Source: an uncultured Bacillaceae bacterium (GTDB lineage Bacteria > Bacillota > Bacilli > Bacillales > Cytobacillaceae). From it: DNA of 36,297 nucleotides. Numbering within the stretch: position 1 is the stretch's first letter; each line of letters opens with the position of its first letter. A program made the position numbers and the translations under genes. Below, piece after piece: positions 1 to 8,540 of the stretch. The stretch lies in contig CALKIU010000009.1 in NCBI GenBank assembly GCA_937995745.1, positions 1 through 36,297 on the forward strand, written 5' to 3'. Under the pieces are notes generated by a model. It was not told the DNA's origin and did no database searches. It saw nothing but the letters and a program-made list of their open reading frames with translations.

Positions 1-152
1 TATGAAGTTCGTATTCCTCAGACCGGAAGTTTGCCGCTCGCTTCCTTCAGATTCCGCGTCACCGTGGACACCCCTTGCGTTTAGCTAAACATTCCTTCTG
101 CCTTCGTGGCTCGGGACTTTCCCCCTAGAGATTACACCCATGCCGGGCGCAC
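1..152 (-). mobile_element. Group II intron (bacterial class C), 5' end only
   Basis: Read on the minus strand from 152 leftwards, the sequence begins GTGCGCCCGGCATGGGTG and continues with blocks typical of domain I of class C group II introns (like the Oceanobacillus iheyensis intron): AAGTCCCGAGCC, GAAGGCAGAAG, CGCAAGG, GGAATCTGAAGGAAGCGAG and TGAGGAATACGAACTTCATA. GTGYG is the expected group II 5' splice end. The element runs off the left edge, so the reverse transcriptase/maturase gene and domains V-VI are not visible. Its 5' end abuts the stem of a rho-independent terminator, the known insertion preference of class C introns. The family call is from memory of these conserved blocks. The position and orientation are read directly. 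Confidence 0.88.
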
Positions 153-190
153 AACAAAAGCAGTTGACAAACGGGTCAACTGCTTTTGTT
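153..190 (-). terminator. Terminator of ykuI and intron target site
   Basis: A perfect 16-bp inverted repeat (153-168 and 175-190) encloses a 6-nt loop. On the minus strand the stem ends in TTTTGTT and lies 65 nt after the ykuI stop codon. The group II intron begins at the next base, 152, so the stem and its U-rich tail probably served as the insertion target. Confidence 0.85.
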
Positions 191-254
191 CCGCTATCAA
201 ACTTTTTAAAAGGGTTATGTATAATTTGCCTCTTTTTTCGGATTTCCGGCTAGG

Positions 255-1469
255 TTACAACAATGCTTGATGTTCGTATAAAAACTCATACGAAAGGTCG
301 ATGAACAAATAATGTCCCGTATTGAGCGGATAGGAAAAAGTCCGTATGTTCTCGCCTGATTCCAAATCGTTGTACAAATCTGATAAAATGCCTCTTTTTT
401 CTTTTCTCATCTTAATGATGTTCTCCAAAAAATACGGGCGCCAACTCCAATTTTTTTGGATGTATTCCTTCTCAATATGCCATTCTTTGTCCCTTTTAAT
501 AATATTGGGAGACATTTGAAATCCGTCTTCATCGCATATATACATTCTGAAAGCATATTTGTCCAAATGTTTCGTTAAAGCCATCAGCAGCTCTTCATAA
601 TCCTCGATTTTCCGGTATTTTTGCAGCAGTTCCGCCACCTTTGTCTGAAACTTCTCTGAAATGGAATAAAGCGTTTCAAGCTTCTTCTTTTCACTTAAAA
701 TAAAGGAATGGCACTCTTCCCTCAGCTTATCCTTCAATAAATCGCGGTCAATAAACTCCGGCGACGGCTTGCTCAAATAAAAGCCTTGGTAATATCTGCC
801 CCCGTTTTTCCAAGCGTATTGCAATTGATAAGCTGTCTCAATGTTTTCAAACAACAAACTGGCGCCGATTTTCCGGGCTAGCATGGACAATGAATAAATA
901 ATCTCCTGAAATCCGGGAACAATGTAAACGGACCGCAGCGCTTGCAAATTCACCTTTATAATATGCGGTGAAATTTGACCGATCAGATCCAGTTTTCCTC
1001 CCTCATTCCCAAAATTGTCCAACGCAATGTTGATACCGTATGTTTTGTAATAGTTGAGCAAATAAACCAAATGCTCTATTTCACTTTGATGGTGCTGCGT
1101 ATTGACCTCAATCACAATTCTTTCCGGACTTACGCCTTTGTGTTCAAATGCAAGCAAAAGTTCAAGGAGCGGCTCTCCGTCTTTGTGCAGCAGCAAATCA
1201 ACATCTTTATTGATAAAAAAGTAAATATCTTGATCCAGCTGCGCACCTTTTTCCAAAGCCTTTGTTAAAACGGTCCGGTCTACTTCTATACGGTATTCTT
1301 CAGGAATATTTGTATCATTAAAAAAGTTTCCCAAACTTTCGTATTTTCCATGATGATTATAGCGGCCCAGCACTTCATAGCCGATTACCCGGTGTTCATC
1401 CGCGCTGAATATAGGCTGAAAAAAAGGAATGACATTATCCAGATTGGTTATAATGTCTAGTGCATCCAC
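255..1469 (-). CDS. ykuI: YkuI-like EAL-domain c-di-GMP-binding protein
   Basis: A 404-residue protein that matches remembered B. subtilis YkuI along its length. The N-terminal EAL domain (about residues 10-250) carries EVLGR (residues 32-36) in place of EAL and ALDNFG in place of the usual DDFG metal site. YkuI shares this degeneracy; it binds c-di-GMP but is thought to be a poor or inactive phosphodiesterase. The C-terminal part (about 280-404, with NWSWRPYFLENI and LYNDLESGE) corresponds to the PAS-like YkuI_C domain, so the likely role is sensing c-di-GMP in the cytoplasm. The frame is open further upstream, but GTG at 1469 is chosen because GGAGG lies 8 nt before it and the protein then starts like YkuI. 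It is monocistronic, ending at the terminator at 153-190. Confidence 0.9.
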   Translation of the reverse strand: MDALDIITNLDNVIPFFQPIFSADEHRVIGYEVLGRYNHHGKYESLGNFFNDTNIPEEYRIEVDRTVLTKALEKGAQLDQDIYFFINKDVDLLLHKDGEPLLELLLAFEHKGVSPERIVIEVNTQHHQSEIEHLVYLLNYYKTYGINIALDNFGNEGGKLDLIGQISPHIIKVNLQALRSVYIVPGFQEIIYSLSMLARKIGASLLFENIETAYQLQYAWKNGGRYYQGFYLSKPSPEFIDRDLLKDKLREECHSFILSEKKKLETLYSISEKFQTKVAELLQKYRKIEDYEELLMALTKHLDKYAFRMYICDEDGFQMSPNIIKRDKEWHIEKEYIQKNWSWRPYFLENIIKMRKEKRGILSDLYNDLESGENIRTFSYPLNTGHYLFIDLSYEFLYEHQALL

Positions 1470-1928
1470 TATTTTTTGCCTCCTCCACCTAAGATTATAG
1501 CATAATGAAACGTATTCCAACGCCGCTATTGCACTCTCATTTGCGCTTCGGGCAGTTTATCCCCCTGTTGGTACCCCCTCCAAATTCCCGCCTGCCCGTC
1601 ACAACATTCATGAACCATATACTTACAAATATTAATCAGGAATGGATGAAAAACAACGAAATTACTCACATTCATTTGACCACGCCGGAATACGGAAAAA
1701 GGACAACAGAAGTCATTTTTTGTCAGAATGGCGGTATATGAAACTTCTTATCTTAAAACATATTTAACAGCGGAGTGCGTGCGGGAAAACGAACAAAACC
1801 GCTGCCGGCCTGTGTAAAACTTTTTATCTTACTTTTTGGCAAAAACAAGAAACAAATAATGGCTCTTCTTTTTCCGTTAATAGTTTGATAACATTAATAA
1901 ACGGAATATGAAATGAGGACGGGCAAAC

Positions 1929-2798
1929 ATGACAAAAAAATGGACCAGAAGATCTTTCCTGAAAAAATCAATCATTGGCTCCTTGACGGCCGCCATCTTT
2001 GCTTACGGCGGGTATTATTATGCGCGGAAAATTGAACCGAGACTCCTCACTGTCTCAAGAATCAACTTTGTCCACCAAGACATTCCCGCCGGATTCAACC
2101 ATTTTAAGATCGTCCATTTCAGCGATACCCACATCGGTTTTCATTTTGAACTGCAGCACCTCGGGCAAATCGTTGAACGCATCAACTCCCTCAACCCGGA
2201 CATCATCTTTTTTACCGGCGACCTGATGGATGAACCTGACAAATGCAAAGACGCGGCAGAAATCATCCCAATCCTGGAAAAGTTAACTGCGCCATATGGA
2301 AAATTTGCCGTTTACGGAAATCATGATCACGGGGGATATGGAACAAATTTGTACAAGAATATAATGGAAAAATCTGGTTTTCAACTTCTGATGAACCAAG
2401 CATGCGAAATCGGACTTCCCAATAACGACCGTATTTACATCGCCGGAATCGATGAGCCGATGCTGGGCAGTCCGGATCTGTTTACCGCCCTGGAATCAGT
2501 GCCGGAAGAGTCATTTAAAATTTTGTTATCCCACGCTCCCGATTTAGCCGATTATGCCGCAAAACATAATATCCATTTGCAATTAAGCGGACACAGTCAC
2601 GGCGGACAAGTCAAACTTCCCTTTATCGGTCCCCTCGTCAAACCGCCGTACGCGCAAAAATACTACGAGGGCCTTTACACAGTCGAAAGCGAATACAAGT
2701 TAACGCTTTATGTCAACCGGGGCATCGGAACAACAAGGCTGCCGTTCCGGTTTTTATCGAGGCCGGAAATAACCGTTTTCACGCTGCTTAAAGAATAA
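1929..2798 (+). CDS. ykuE: YkuE-like Tat-exported metallophosphoesterase
   Basis: A 289-residue calcineurin-like phosphoesterase. The N-terminus carries a twin-arginine motif (TRRSFLKK, about residues 6-13) followed by a hydrophobic stretch, so export through the Tat system is expected. The binuclear metal site signature is complete: HFSDTHIG, FTGDLMD, YGNHDHGG, LLSHAPD and LSGHSHGGQ. It matches remembered B. subtilis YkuE, a wall-associated Tat substrate. ATG at 1929 is preceded by a weak site (GAGGACGGGCAAAC). The physiological substrate is not known. It stands alone between ykuI, read the other way, and ykyB. Confidence 0.92.
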   Translation: MTKKWTRRSFLKKSIIGSLTAAIFAYGGYYYARKIEPRLLTVSRINFVHQDIPAGFNHFKIVHFSDTHIGFHFELQHLGQIVERINSLNPDIIFFTGDLMDEPDKCKDAAEIIPILEKLTAPYGKFAVYGNHDHGGYGTNLYKNIMEKSGFQLLMNQACEIGLPNNDRIYIAGIDEPMLGSPDLFTALESVPEESFKILLSHAPDLADYAAKHNIHLQLSGHSHGGQVKLPFIGPLVKPPYAQKYYEGLYTVESEYKLTLYVNRGIGTTRLPFRFLSRPEITVFTLLKE

Positions 2799-2883
2799 TT
2801 GCCGAAAAAATTGCTAGTTTAGGCTTGATAATTCTGCACTGCCGTTTATTTATCCAATTTTATCCGTATCTCCCTTTCCCTTC

Positions 2884-2913
2884 TTTTCATTTTGCGCTAA
2901 TAAGGGTTATAAT
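2884..2913 (+). promoter_or_regulatory. Candidate sigma-A promoter for ykyB
   Basis: TTTTCA (2884-2889), an 18-bp spacer and a perfect TATAAT (2908-2913) lie about 50 nt before the ykyB start. The -10 is convincing and the -35 is only a partial match. Confidence 0.4.
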
Positions 2914-2967
2914 AAAAATAAATATACTGATATATAATAATTTTTCCATTTGAAAGGAGCAATATTC

Positions 2968-3435
2968 TTGAACCGGCAAAGAAAAAAAGGTCCCCAATTA
3001 AGCCCAACTGTTGAAAACCTCTCACAAGCGATCTTCATTGTTAACCGTCATGCAAAAACTGCCCCTGACCCCAGATTCTTGTACCGTCTCAAGCATGATG
3101 CATTGCAAAAACTTTTAAAAGAAGGAAAAGCCAAAAAAGTGGGCTTGCATTTTTCCAACAATCCGAAGTACAGCCAGCAGCAATCAGATGTCTTGATTCA
3201 ATGCGGCGAATACTCGTTTCATTTGCCTCCAACAAAAAAAGATTTTGAAGAACTTCCTCACTTGGGAAAATTGGACAAGAATGTCAGAAACCCAAAAGCC
3301 AACCTCTCTTTGAGTGAGGCAAAGCGACTGTTGACCGCATATACCGGACTTAAACCGGAACCGAAAAAAACATATCCGTACCCGAGACGTCGTTATCAAA
3401 AGCCGGTCTTCAAAAGACTCGGAGAGCATTACTGA
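2968..3435 (+). CDS. ykyB: YkyB family protein, function unknown
   Basis: A 155-residue soluble protein that is almost collinear with remembered B. subtilis YkyB (154 residues). Shared stretches include AIFIVNRHAKTA, KKVGLHFSNNP, YSQQQSDVLIQCGEY, FHLPPTKKDFE, RNPKANLSL and the C-terminal KPVFKRLGE. TTG at 2968 is chosen as start because AAAGGAG lies 8 nt upstream; an in-frame TTG at 2950 has no ribosome binding site. The basic, proline-rich tail (PKKTYPYPRRRYQKP) is visible. No biochemical role is established for this family, so none is proposed. Confidence 0.9.
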   Translation: MNRQRKKGPQLSPTVENLSQAIFIVNRHAKTAPDPRFLYRLKHDALQKLLKEGKAKKVGLHFSNNPKYSQQQSDVLIQCGEYSFHLPPTKKDFEELPHLGKLDKNVRNPKANLSLSEAKRLLTAYTGLKPEPKKTYPYPRRRYQKPVFKRLGEHY

Positions 3436-3624
3436 CGAGTACGGCCGGTCCTTGAGCCTCCATGTGAATTTGCCCTCTATGGCAACTGCTCAGGGGCAGT
3501 TGTGGCATTGCTACATAAAGGTATTGCGCCGTATGGAAATTTGCCGGGAAGTATATGTCCGAAAAATTCGAATATAATAAAACAACGAGGGCAATATCCA
3601 ATACTTGTAAAGAGGTGCAAATTC

Positions 3625-3831
3625 ATGATGAGAGGCACGGCTATTCTTTTTCAAAAAGACCGCTCCATCACCATCCTTGAAAACATTGATCGGAAAGTCT
3701 TTGAGGTAATCAAATGGCAGTCAGGCGAAGAACATTGCACTTGCGTGATTGAAAACCGGCTGGTGGATTTTGGCACTGTTTCTCCCGTCTTATGGCACGA
3801 AGAAGAAATTGATTGGGACTACGGATATTGA
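3625..3831 (+). CDS. Small conserved-looking protein of unknown function
   Basis: A 68-residue acidic protein starting at ATG 3625 (or ATG 3628) with AGAGGTG 8-11 nt upstream and a TATAAT-like box about 50 nt before that. It is directly followed by a strong terminator (3844-3889), which supports a real transcript. The protein reads MMRGTAILFQKD..., contains CTC near residue 38-40 and ends WHEEEIDWDYGY. There is no signal peptide or membrane segment. The preceding 190 nt hold a small dyad (CAACTGC/GCAGTTG near 3483-3503) of unknown role. I do not recognise the family. Confidence 0.65.
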   Translation: MMRGTAILFQKDRSITILENIDRKVFEVIKWQSGEEHCTCVIENRLVDFGTVSPVLWHEEEIDWDYGY

Positions 3832-3843
3832 TGATGATGAAAG

Positions 3844-3889
3844 CACCCCCTTGCTCTCATGGCAAGGGGGTGTCGTTTTTTTTTTTTTT
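3844..3889 (+). terminator. Strong rho-independent terminator
   Basis: An 11-bp perfect stem (3844-3854 with 3862-3872), a 7-nt loop and, after TCG, a run of 15 T residues. It sits 12 nt after the stop of the small gene at 3625-3831. Confidence 0.93.
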
Positions 3890-4001
3890 GGCCAACCGGA
3901 AACCACCCTAAGACCATCACCATTGTACGATATGTTTATCCTGCTGCTTACCGCTTTGCAATCATCCTCTGTTTTGCAAATCACAACTTCGCTTGCCGGC
4001 A

Positions 4002-4883
4002 TTAATTATCCCAATATTTGAAAATAGCCTGGGTACCGCTGTTTTCTTCGCCTTGTTCAGCCAGTTTCTTATAAATGGAACTGGCAAGCGCCACACCGGG
4101 AATCTCCATCCCCATGCTTTCCGCTTCCTCCAAAGCGATATCCATATCTTTGATGATATGTTTAATATAAAAACCGGGTTTGAAATCGCCTTTAATCATT
4201 TTCGGGGCAAGATTGGACAAAGACCAGCTCGCTGCCGCCCCGGTAGTGATGCTTTTTAACACTTTTTCCGGATCCAAGCCGGATTTAACCGCATAGGCCA
4301 TCGCTTCGGCCACGCCGATCATCTGCGTGGCAACAACAATCTGATTGCACATTTTCGTATGTTGGCCTGAGCCTGCTTTTCCGTGATAAACGATATTTGT
4401 TCCCAAAGCTTCAAACACCGGCATAACGGTTTGAAAATCCTCTTCATCGCCGCCAACCATGATTGATAAACGGCCTTCCCGGGCACCGATATCTCCGCCG
4501 GAAACAGGCGCATCCAATGCATGGATTCCCCTTTTCTTCGCTTCTTCGTAAATTGTGGCGGCCAAAGCCGGTTTTGAAGTCGTCATATCAATCAAATATG
4601 TACCTTCTTTGGCATGATGAATCAGGCCGTTTTCTCCGAAATATACTTCTTCAACATCAGACGGATATCCGACCATTGTGATCATGACATTTGCCTCTTC
4701 GCAGATTTCCTTGGGCGAATCACACCACTTCGCGCCGTTTTCCAGCAATTCTCCGGCTTTGGCTTTCGTTCTCGTGTATACCGAAACTTGATAACCCTTT
4801 TTCATTAAATTGAAAGCCATGCTTTTGCCCATCACACCTGTGCCGATAAATCCAATCTTCGCTTTTTCCGCGGTCATCAACAT
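4002..4883 (-). CDS. ykwC: YkwC-like beta-hydroxyacid dehydrogenase
   Basis: A 293-residue NAD(P)-dependent enzyme of the 3-hydroxyisobutyrate / 2-hydroxy-3-oxopropionate dehydrogenase family. The N-terminal Rossmann motif is IGFIGTGVMGKSMAFNL (about residues 10-26). The family substrate motif DAPVSGGDIGAREG (about 123-136) and the catalytic-lysine region GSGQHTKMCNQI (about 171-182) are both intact. It is very close to remembered B. subtilis YkwC, including ITTGAAASWSLSNLAPKM. The true substrate is not established. ATG at 4883 has GGGAGGGG 8 nt upstream. A TATAAT-like -10 around 4980 lacks a good -35. The gene lies downstream of ptsHI on the same strand but is separated from it by a terminator. 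Confidence 0.92.
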   Translation of the reverse strand: MLMTAEKAKIGFIGTGVMGKSMAFNLMKKGYQVSVYTRTKAKAGELLENGAKWCDSPKEICEEANVMITMVGYPSDVEEVYFGENGLIHHAKEGTYLIDMTTSKPALAATIYEEAKKRGIHALDAPVSGGDIGAREGRLSIMVGGDEEDFQTVMPVFEALGTNIVYHGKAGSGQHTKMCNQIVVATQMIGVAEAMAYAVKSGLDPEKVLKSITTGAAASWSLSNLAPKMIKGDFKPGFYIKHIIKDMDIALEEAESMGMEIPGVALASSIYKKLAEQGEENSGTQAIFKYWDN

Positions 4884-5093
4884 TTTTCATACCCCTCCCA
4901 ACAGATTTTTCCCCTTGTTCATCACGCGGGTGCCGAAATGCGGCAATCGAAAAGATGTCAAAACTTTTAAAGTATTTTCCTATATTATACAGAAAAATGC
5001 CCATTTCGTCTTCCTGTTGTATCAAAAGAAGGAGAGAAAATATCAGAGAAATGGATAGAACACCAAACAACTTAGGATTAAAAATTTTTCCAT

Positions 5094-5168
5094 AAAAAAG
5101 CTGTCCCGGAAAAATCGGCCACCGGTCAAACGCCGGTTGTGCATCATGTTGCCTTTCCGGAACAGCTT
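5094..5168 (-). terminator. Terminator of the ptsHI operon
   Basis: On the minus strand, just after the ptsI stop, AAGCTGTTCCGGAAA pairs with TTTCCGGGACAGCTT and is followed by a T run. The long loop contains a smaller hairpin (CCGGCGTTTGACCGG). Confidence 0.85.
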
Positions 5169-5174
5169 CTGTAA

Positions 5175-6899
5175 TTATTTACGTCCCAAACCTGTCACTT
5201 CTTCAACCGCTTTCAGCACTTCTTCCGACGAAGACATCCGCAAGACGCGTTCCGCCAATTGTTCCATTTTCTTTTTGTTCAAGCGGCGAATCAACGACCG
5301 TGAGGGAAGAATGGAGGAGGCGCTCATCGAAAATTCATCCAGTCCCAAACCAACGAGAATCGGAATGGCTTTTTCATCGCCGGCCATTTCCCCGCACATG
5401 CCAACCCATTTATTCTCTTTGTGGCCGGCATCAATCACGTTTTTAATCAATCTTAAAATAACCGGATTGTAAGGCTGATACAAATAAGAAACCCTTTCAT
5501 TCATCCTGTCGGCAGCCATTGTATATTGAATCAAATCATTGGTGCCGATGCTGAAAAAATCGACTTCCTTCGCAAAATGGTCCGCCAAAACGGCTGTGGC
5601 GGGAATTTCCACCATGATCCCGACTTGTATGTCCTCAGCAACCTGCCGGCCTTCTTGAAGCAGTTTTGTTTTTTCTTCCTCAAGCAAGGCTTTTGCGCTT
5701 CGAAATTCTTCCAATGTGGCTATCATCGGAAACATGATGCGCAAATTCCCGTGTACGCTTGCCCGCAGTAATGCCCGCAATTGGGTTCTGAATATATCTT
5801 GTCTCTCCAAACAAAGCCGGATAGCCCTGAGTCCAAGGAATGGATTCATCTCCTCCGACAACGGCAAATACGGAAGATGCTTGTCTCCCCCGATATCCAA
5901 TGTCCGCACGACAACCGGTTTTCCGTTCATTCCTTCAAGGACGGCTTTGTACGCTTCGAACTGTTCGTCTTCCGAAGGGAGTTCGTTTCTGTCCATGTAC
6001 AAAAATTCTGTTCTGTACAGACCGATGCCTTCGGCGCCATTTTTCAGCGCTCCTTGCAAATCATCAGGTGTGCCGATATTTGCAGCCAATTCCACCTGAT
6101 GCCCGTCTTCCGTAACAGTTTTTTCATTCACAAGTTTCGCCCACTCCATCTTTAGCTCCACGAAAGCGTCTTGCTTCCGTCTGTATTCCGCAATCAATTC
6201 CTCATCCGGGTTCACATGTACTTCTCCGCTGATGCCGTCCACGATCAATAAATCTCCATGTTGAATTTCCTCGGTGGCTTTTTTTGTGCCTACGACCGCA
6301 GGAATTTCTAAGGAGCGGGCCATAATTGCGGAATGGGAAGTCCTTCCTCCGATATTCGTCGTAAATCCTTTAACAAACCGGCGATTTAGCCTGGCGGTAT
6401 CGGAAGGGGTCAGGTCATCAGCGACAATAATGACCTCTTCTTTAATCAAATTCGGATTTGGCAGCGGGACATTCAGCAAATGAGACAGAATCCGTTTGGC
6501 AACATCGCGGATGTCTGCCGCCCTTTCCCGCATATATTCGTTTTCCATGGCTTCAAACATGCCAATAAACATGTCGGCTGTTTCTTTCACAGCGGATTCC
6601 GCATTGACTTTCTCTGTACGTATTTTGTCTTTAATGGGTGTCAACATCTCCGGATCGTTTAAAACAAGAAGATGGGCATCAAAGATCGCTGCTTTGTCCG
6701 CCCCCAAATTTTCTGCGACTTCTTCCCGTATCATCTCTAAATCTTTTTGCGACCGGCGAACAGCTTCATCCAAGCGGCCCAATTCCCCATCCACATCTTC
6801 CACCGTCCGTTTTTCAACGGACAAATCCGGCTCTTTCAGGAGGTAAGCCTTTGCAATCGCAATCCCGGATGATGCGGCAATTCCTTTCAAAATACCCAT
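5175..6899 (-). CDS. ptsI: Phosphoenolpyruvate-protein phosphotransferase (PTS enzyme I)
   Basis: A 574-residue cytoplasmic enzyme I that takes phosphate from PEP and passes it to HPr, starting the sugar phosphotransferase chain. The phosphorylated histidine is H189 in GGRTSHSAIMAR. The C-terminal PEP-binding barrel shows GLYRTEFLYMDR, VVVRTLDIGGDK, NPFLGLRAIR, FSIGTNDLIQYTMAADR and GMCGEMAGD. Length and motif order are normal. The ATG shares one base with the ptsH stop (TAATG), so translation is probably coupled to HPr. No sugar-specific EII gene is nearby, as in some bacilli where ptsG lies elsewhere. A terminator follows at 5094-5168. Confidence 0.98.
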   Translation of the reverse strand: MGILKGIAASSGIAIAKAYLLKEPDLSVEKRTVEDVDGELGRLDEAVRRSQKDLEMIREEVAENLGADKAAIFDAHLLVLNDPEMLTPIKDKIRTEKVNAESAVKETADMFIGMFEAMENEYMRERAADIRDVAKRILSHLLNVPLPNPNLIKEEVIIVADDLTPSDTARLNRRFVKGFTTNIGGRTSHSAIMARSLEIPAVVGTKKATEEIQHGDLLIVDGISGEVHVNPDEELIAEYRRKQDAFVELKMEWAKLVNEKTVTEDGHQVELAANIGTPDDLQGALKNGAEGIGLYRTEFLYMDRNELPSEDEQFEAYKAVLEGMNGKPVVVRTLDIGGDKHLPYLPLSEEMNPFLGLRAIRLCLERQDIFRTQLRALLRASVHGNLRIMFPMIATLEEFRSAKALLEEEKTKLLQEGRQVAEDIQVGIMVEIPATAVLADHFAKEVDFFSIGTNDLIQYTMAADRMNERVSYLYQPYNPVILRLIKNVIDAGHKENKWVGMCGEMAGDEKAIPILVGLGLDEFSMSASSILPSRSLIRRLNKKKMEQLAERVLRMSSSEEVLKAVEEVTGLGRK

Positions 6900-7165
6900 T
6901 ATTCTGCCAATCCTTCTTTTCTTAACAGTTCATCGAGGGAATTCAATGCTTCTTCTTCATCATTGCCATCCGCGATGATTTTAATCTCAGCATTTACAGG
7001 AACCCCCAAAGACAAGACACCCATGATTGATTTCAAATTCACTTTTTTGTTTTTATATTCAAGACTGATGTCTGAAGAAAATTTGCTCGCTTGTTGAACC
7101 AGTTTCGTCGCCGGCCGGGCATGAAGACCGGTTTCATCAATAATTCTAAATTGTTTTTCCACCAT
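6899..7165 (-). CDS. ptsH: Phosphocarrier protein HPr
   Basis: An 88-residue HPr. The catalytic H15 lies in GLHARPA and the regulatory S46 lies in LKSIMGVLSLG. S46 is the site used by HPr kinase/phosphatase in low-GC Gram-positives, where HPr-Ser-P acts with CcpA in carbon catabolite repression. ATG at 7165 has AAAGGGG at suitable spacing. It is first in a two-gene operon with ptsI, overlapping it by one base. The upstream 200 nt is AT-rich, and I could not choose a single promoter with confidence. Confidence 0.98.
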   Translation of the reverse strand: MVEKQFRIIDETGLHARPATKLVQQASKFSSDISLEYKNKKVNLKSIMGVLSLGVPVNAEIKIIADGNDEEEALNSLDELLRKEGLAE

Positions 7166-7917
7166 AATGATTCATCCCCTTTCACATATTAAGCATTTTC
7201 AGAAAAACCTTTATTCGCTTTGATTACAAAAAATAATATTCATGGTGACGGTTACAAATATTCAAGCGAAAATCTTTTCTGAAATAATAAATATAATATC
7301 CTTAAAAAGAATAACATTTTTATAATTTGCAGACAACGAAAAACCTTCGATTTAATATAATTAATTTTTATCCCGGCAAAATTGATTCAATCATTTTTGT
7401 TATCTCCAATCACCGGCAAAATTATTTACATGAACTCAGAGGAAATACTTTTACAAAAACGGCCCAAACTTTTCAGGCAAATAATCGGCAACACATGTTT
7501 CACAACTCTGCAAAAGGGGACAATCGCGAATATTCATACACTTGATGGGGATGCGGGAAAGAAGTAGCGGAAGATGTCGTCAGGGTTTGAGTACAATTCC
7601 GGGAAAATGGCCAAAATCTAATAAAAAGCCCGTTCTTTGTTGACTAAACCGATGAAAATGAGGCTAAAGATTTTAGCTCGTACATCATAAAACAATTCAA
7701 GAAACGCCCCATTTAAAAAGCGGGATGCCAATATGGAAATTTTCCTCCTCCGGCATCCCTCTTTTCAACGAGGCAAATTTTTCTGTTTATTCGGCAAGGA
7801 AAAAACCCATGATAAAAGACAAATCCCTCTTAATTAAATTTTCAATTTTTCATACAAATCCATATCGTTATTTGATACAATAAACCTTGGTTTGAATAAC
7901 AGGGAGGAGGGGGTTTC
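7166..7917. other. Gene-poor interval between ptsH and the CPBP gene
   Basis: About 750 nt without a supported gene. Open frames of 60-72 codons on the plus strand (7327-7567) overlap each other, lack ribosome binding sites and match nothing I recognise. On the minus strand, short broken stretches read like protein in two frames between about 7440 and 7710 (for example CPLLQSCETCVADYLPEKFG), interrupted by stops. This could be a decayed gene or chance. A hairpin at 7722-7765 has no gene to serve. The first 200 nt should contain the ptsH promoter, and the last 60 nt the promoter of the CPBP gene. Confidence 0.5.
7722..7765. terminator. Unassigned terminator-like hairpin
   Basis: GGGATGCC (7722-7729) pairs with GGCATCCC (7752-7759). 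It is followed by CTCTTTTC on the plus strand and by GCTTTTTAAA on the minus strand, so it could act in either direction. The 22-nt loop is long. No gene ends next to it. Confidence 0.5.
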
Positions 7918-8538
7918 GTGTCCGTATTAAAAGTGCTGAAAGATATTCGCCTGATTTTCGGGTTTTTATTGGCCCATCTTTTATTATATTTTACTTTTAA
8001 TGAAAAAAATACTGTATTTTGGTACATATTCATTGCATCCATGTTGTTTTTAATCAGCTATGCCATCTTCATTGAAGAAGCGGAAAAACAGATGCGGTTT
8101 TTTTCATATATCATTTACGGCGCAATTTCCGGAATCATCCTATACGGCGTCTTTTGGCTGGGAAATTTCCTCATTGATCTTTTAAATATTTCTTCTCTGT
8201 CCAAAGAAGTTTCCAGTTTATACCGTAAATTGTCCCCACGCACTTTGTGGCAATATTTCTTCATGTTTGCCGTTATCATTCCGGGTGAAGAAATATTCTG
8301 GCGGGGTTTTGTTCAACAAAGGCTGCAAAAATTGCTTCCTGTTTCTTTAAGTGTCGTTCTTTCTGCACTCATGTACGCATCGGTGCAGTTTTATTCTGAT
8401 ACAATCGTGCTGCCCGTGGCCGCTTTTGTTGCCGGTTTGATTTGGGGCTATTTATATGCATGGAAACGCAGCATTCAACTCGTAATCGTTTCCCATATGG
8501 TTTTTAACGCCTTGCTTTTAATCATTCTTCCACTGTAA
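7918..8538 (+). CDS. CPBP family intramembrane protease-like protein
   Basis: A 206-residue membrane protein with about six to seven hydrophobic segments. It carries the first CPBP (CAAX protease and bacteriocin-processing) motif, E124-E125-xxx-R129 in PGEEIFWRG, and the third, H193-xxx-N197 in SHMVFNA. The second motif normally reads FxxxH; here the equivalent stretch is LMYASVQF (residues 151-158), so the histidine is absent. Some CPBP proteins are glutamic-type proteases and others act as membrane scaffolds; the missing histidine makes activity uncertain. The GTG start at 7918 is preceded by GGGAGGAGGGGG. The gene converges on ykvI, with a shared hairpin between them. Confidence 0.85.
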   Translation: MSVLKVLKDIRLIFGFLLAHLLLYFTFNEKNTVFWYIFIASMLFLISYAIFIEEAEKQMRFFSYIIYGAISGIILYGVFWLGNFLIDLLNISSLSKEVSSLYRKLSPRTLWQYFFMFAVIIPGEEIFWRGFVQQRLQKLLPVSLSVVLSALMYASVQFYSDTIVLPVAAFVAGLIWGYLYAWKRSIQLVIVSHMVFNALLLIILPL

Positions 8539-8540
8539 CA

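Noticed and set aside
1505..1741. 78-codon plus-strand frame between ykuI and ykuE
   Set aside because: No ribosome binding site at its start or at internal ATGs, proline-rich beginning, and no recognised relatives. The last 45 residues look slightly protein-like, so it is not fully excluded.
5041..5175. Long stem after ptsI considered as a riboswitch
   Set aside because: It lies at the 3' end of ptsI with a T run on the minus strand and no downstream gene start close by; it is a terminator with a small internal hairpin.
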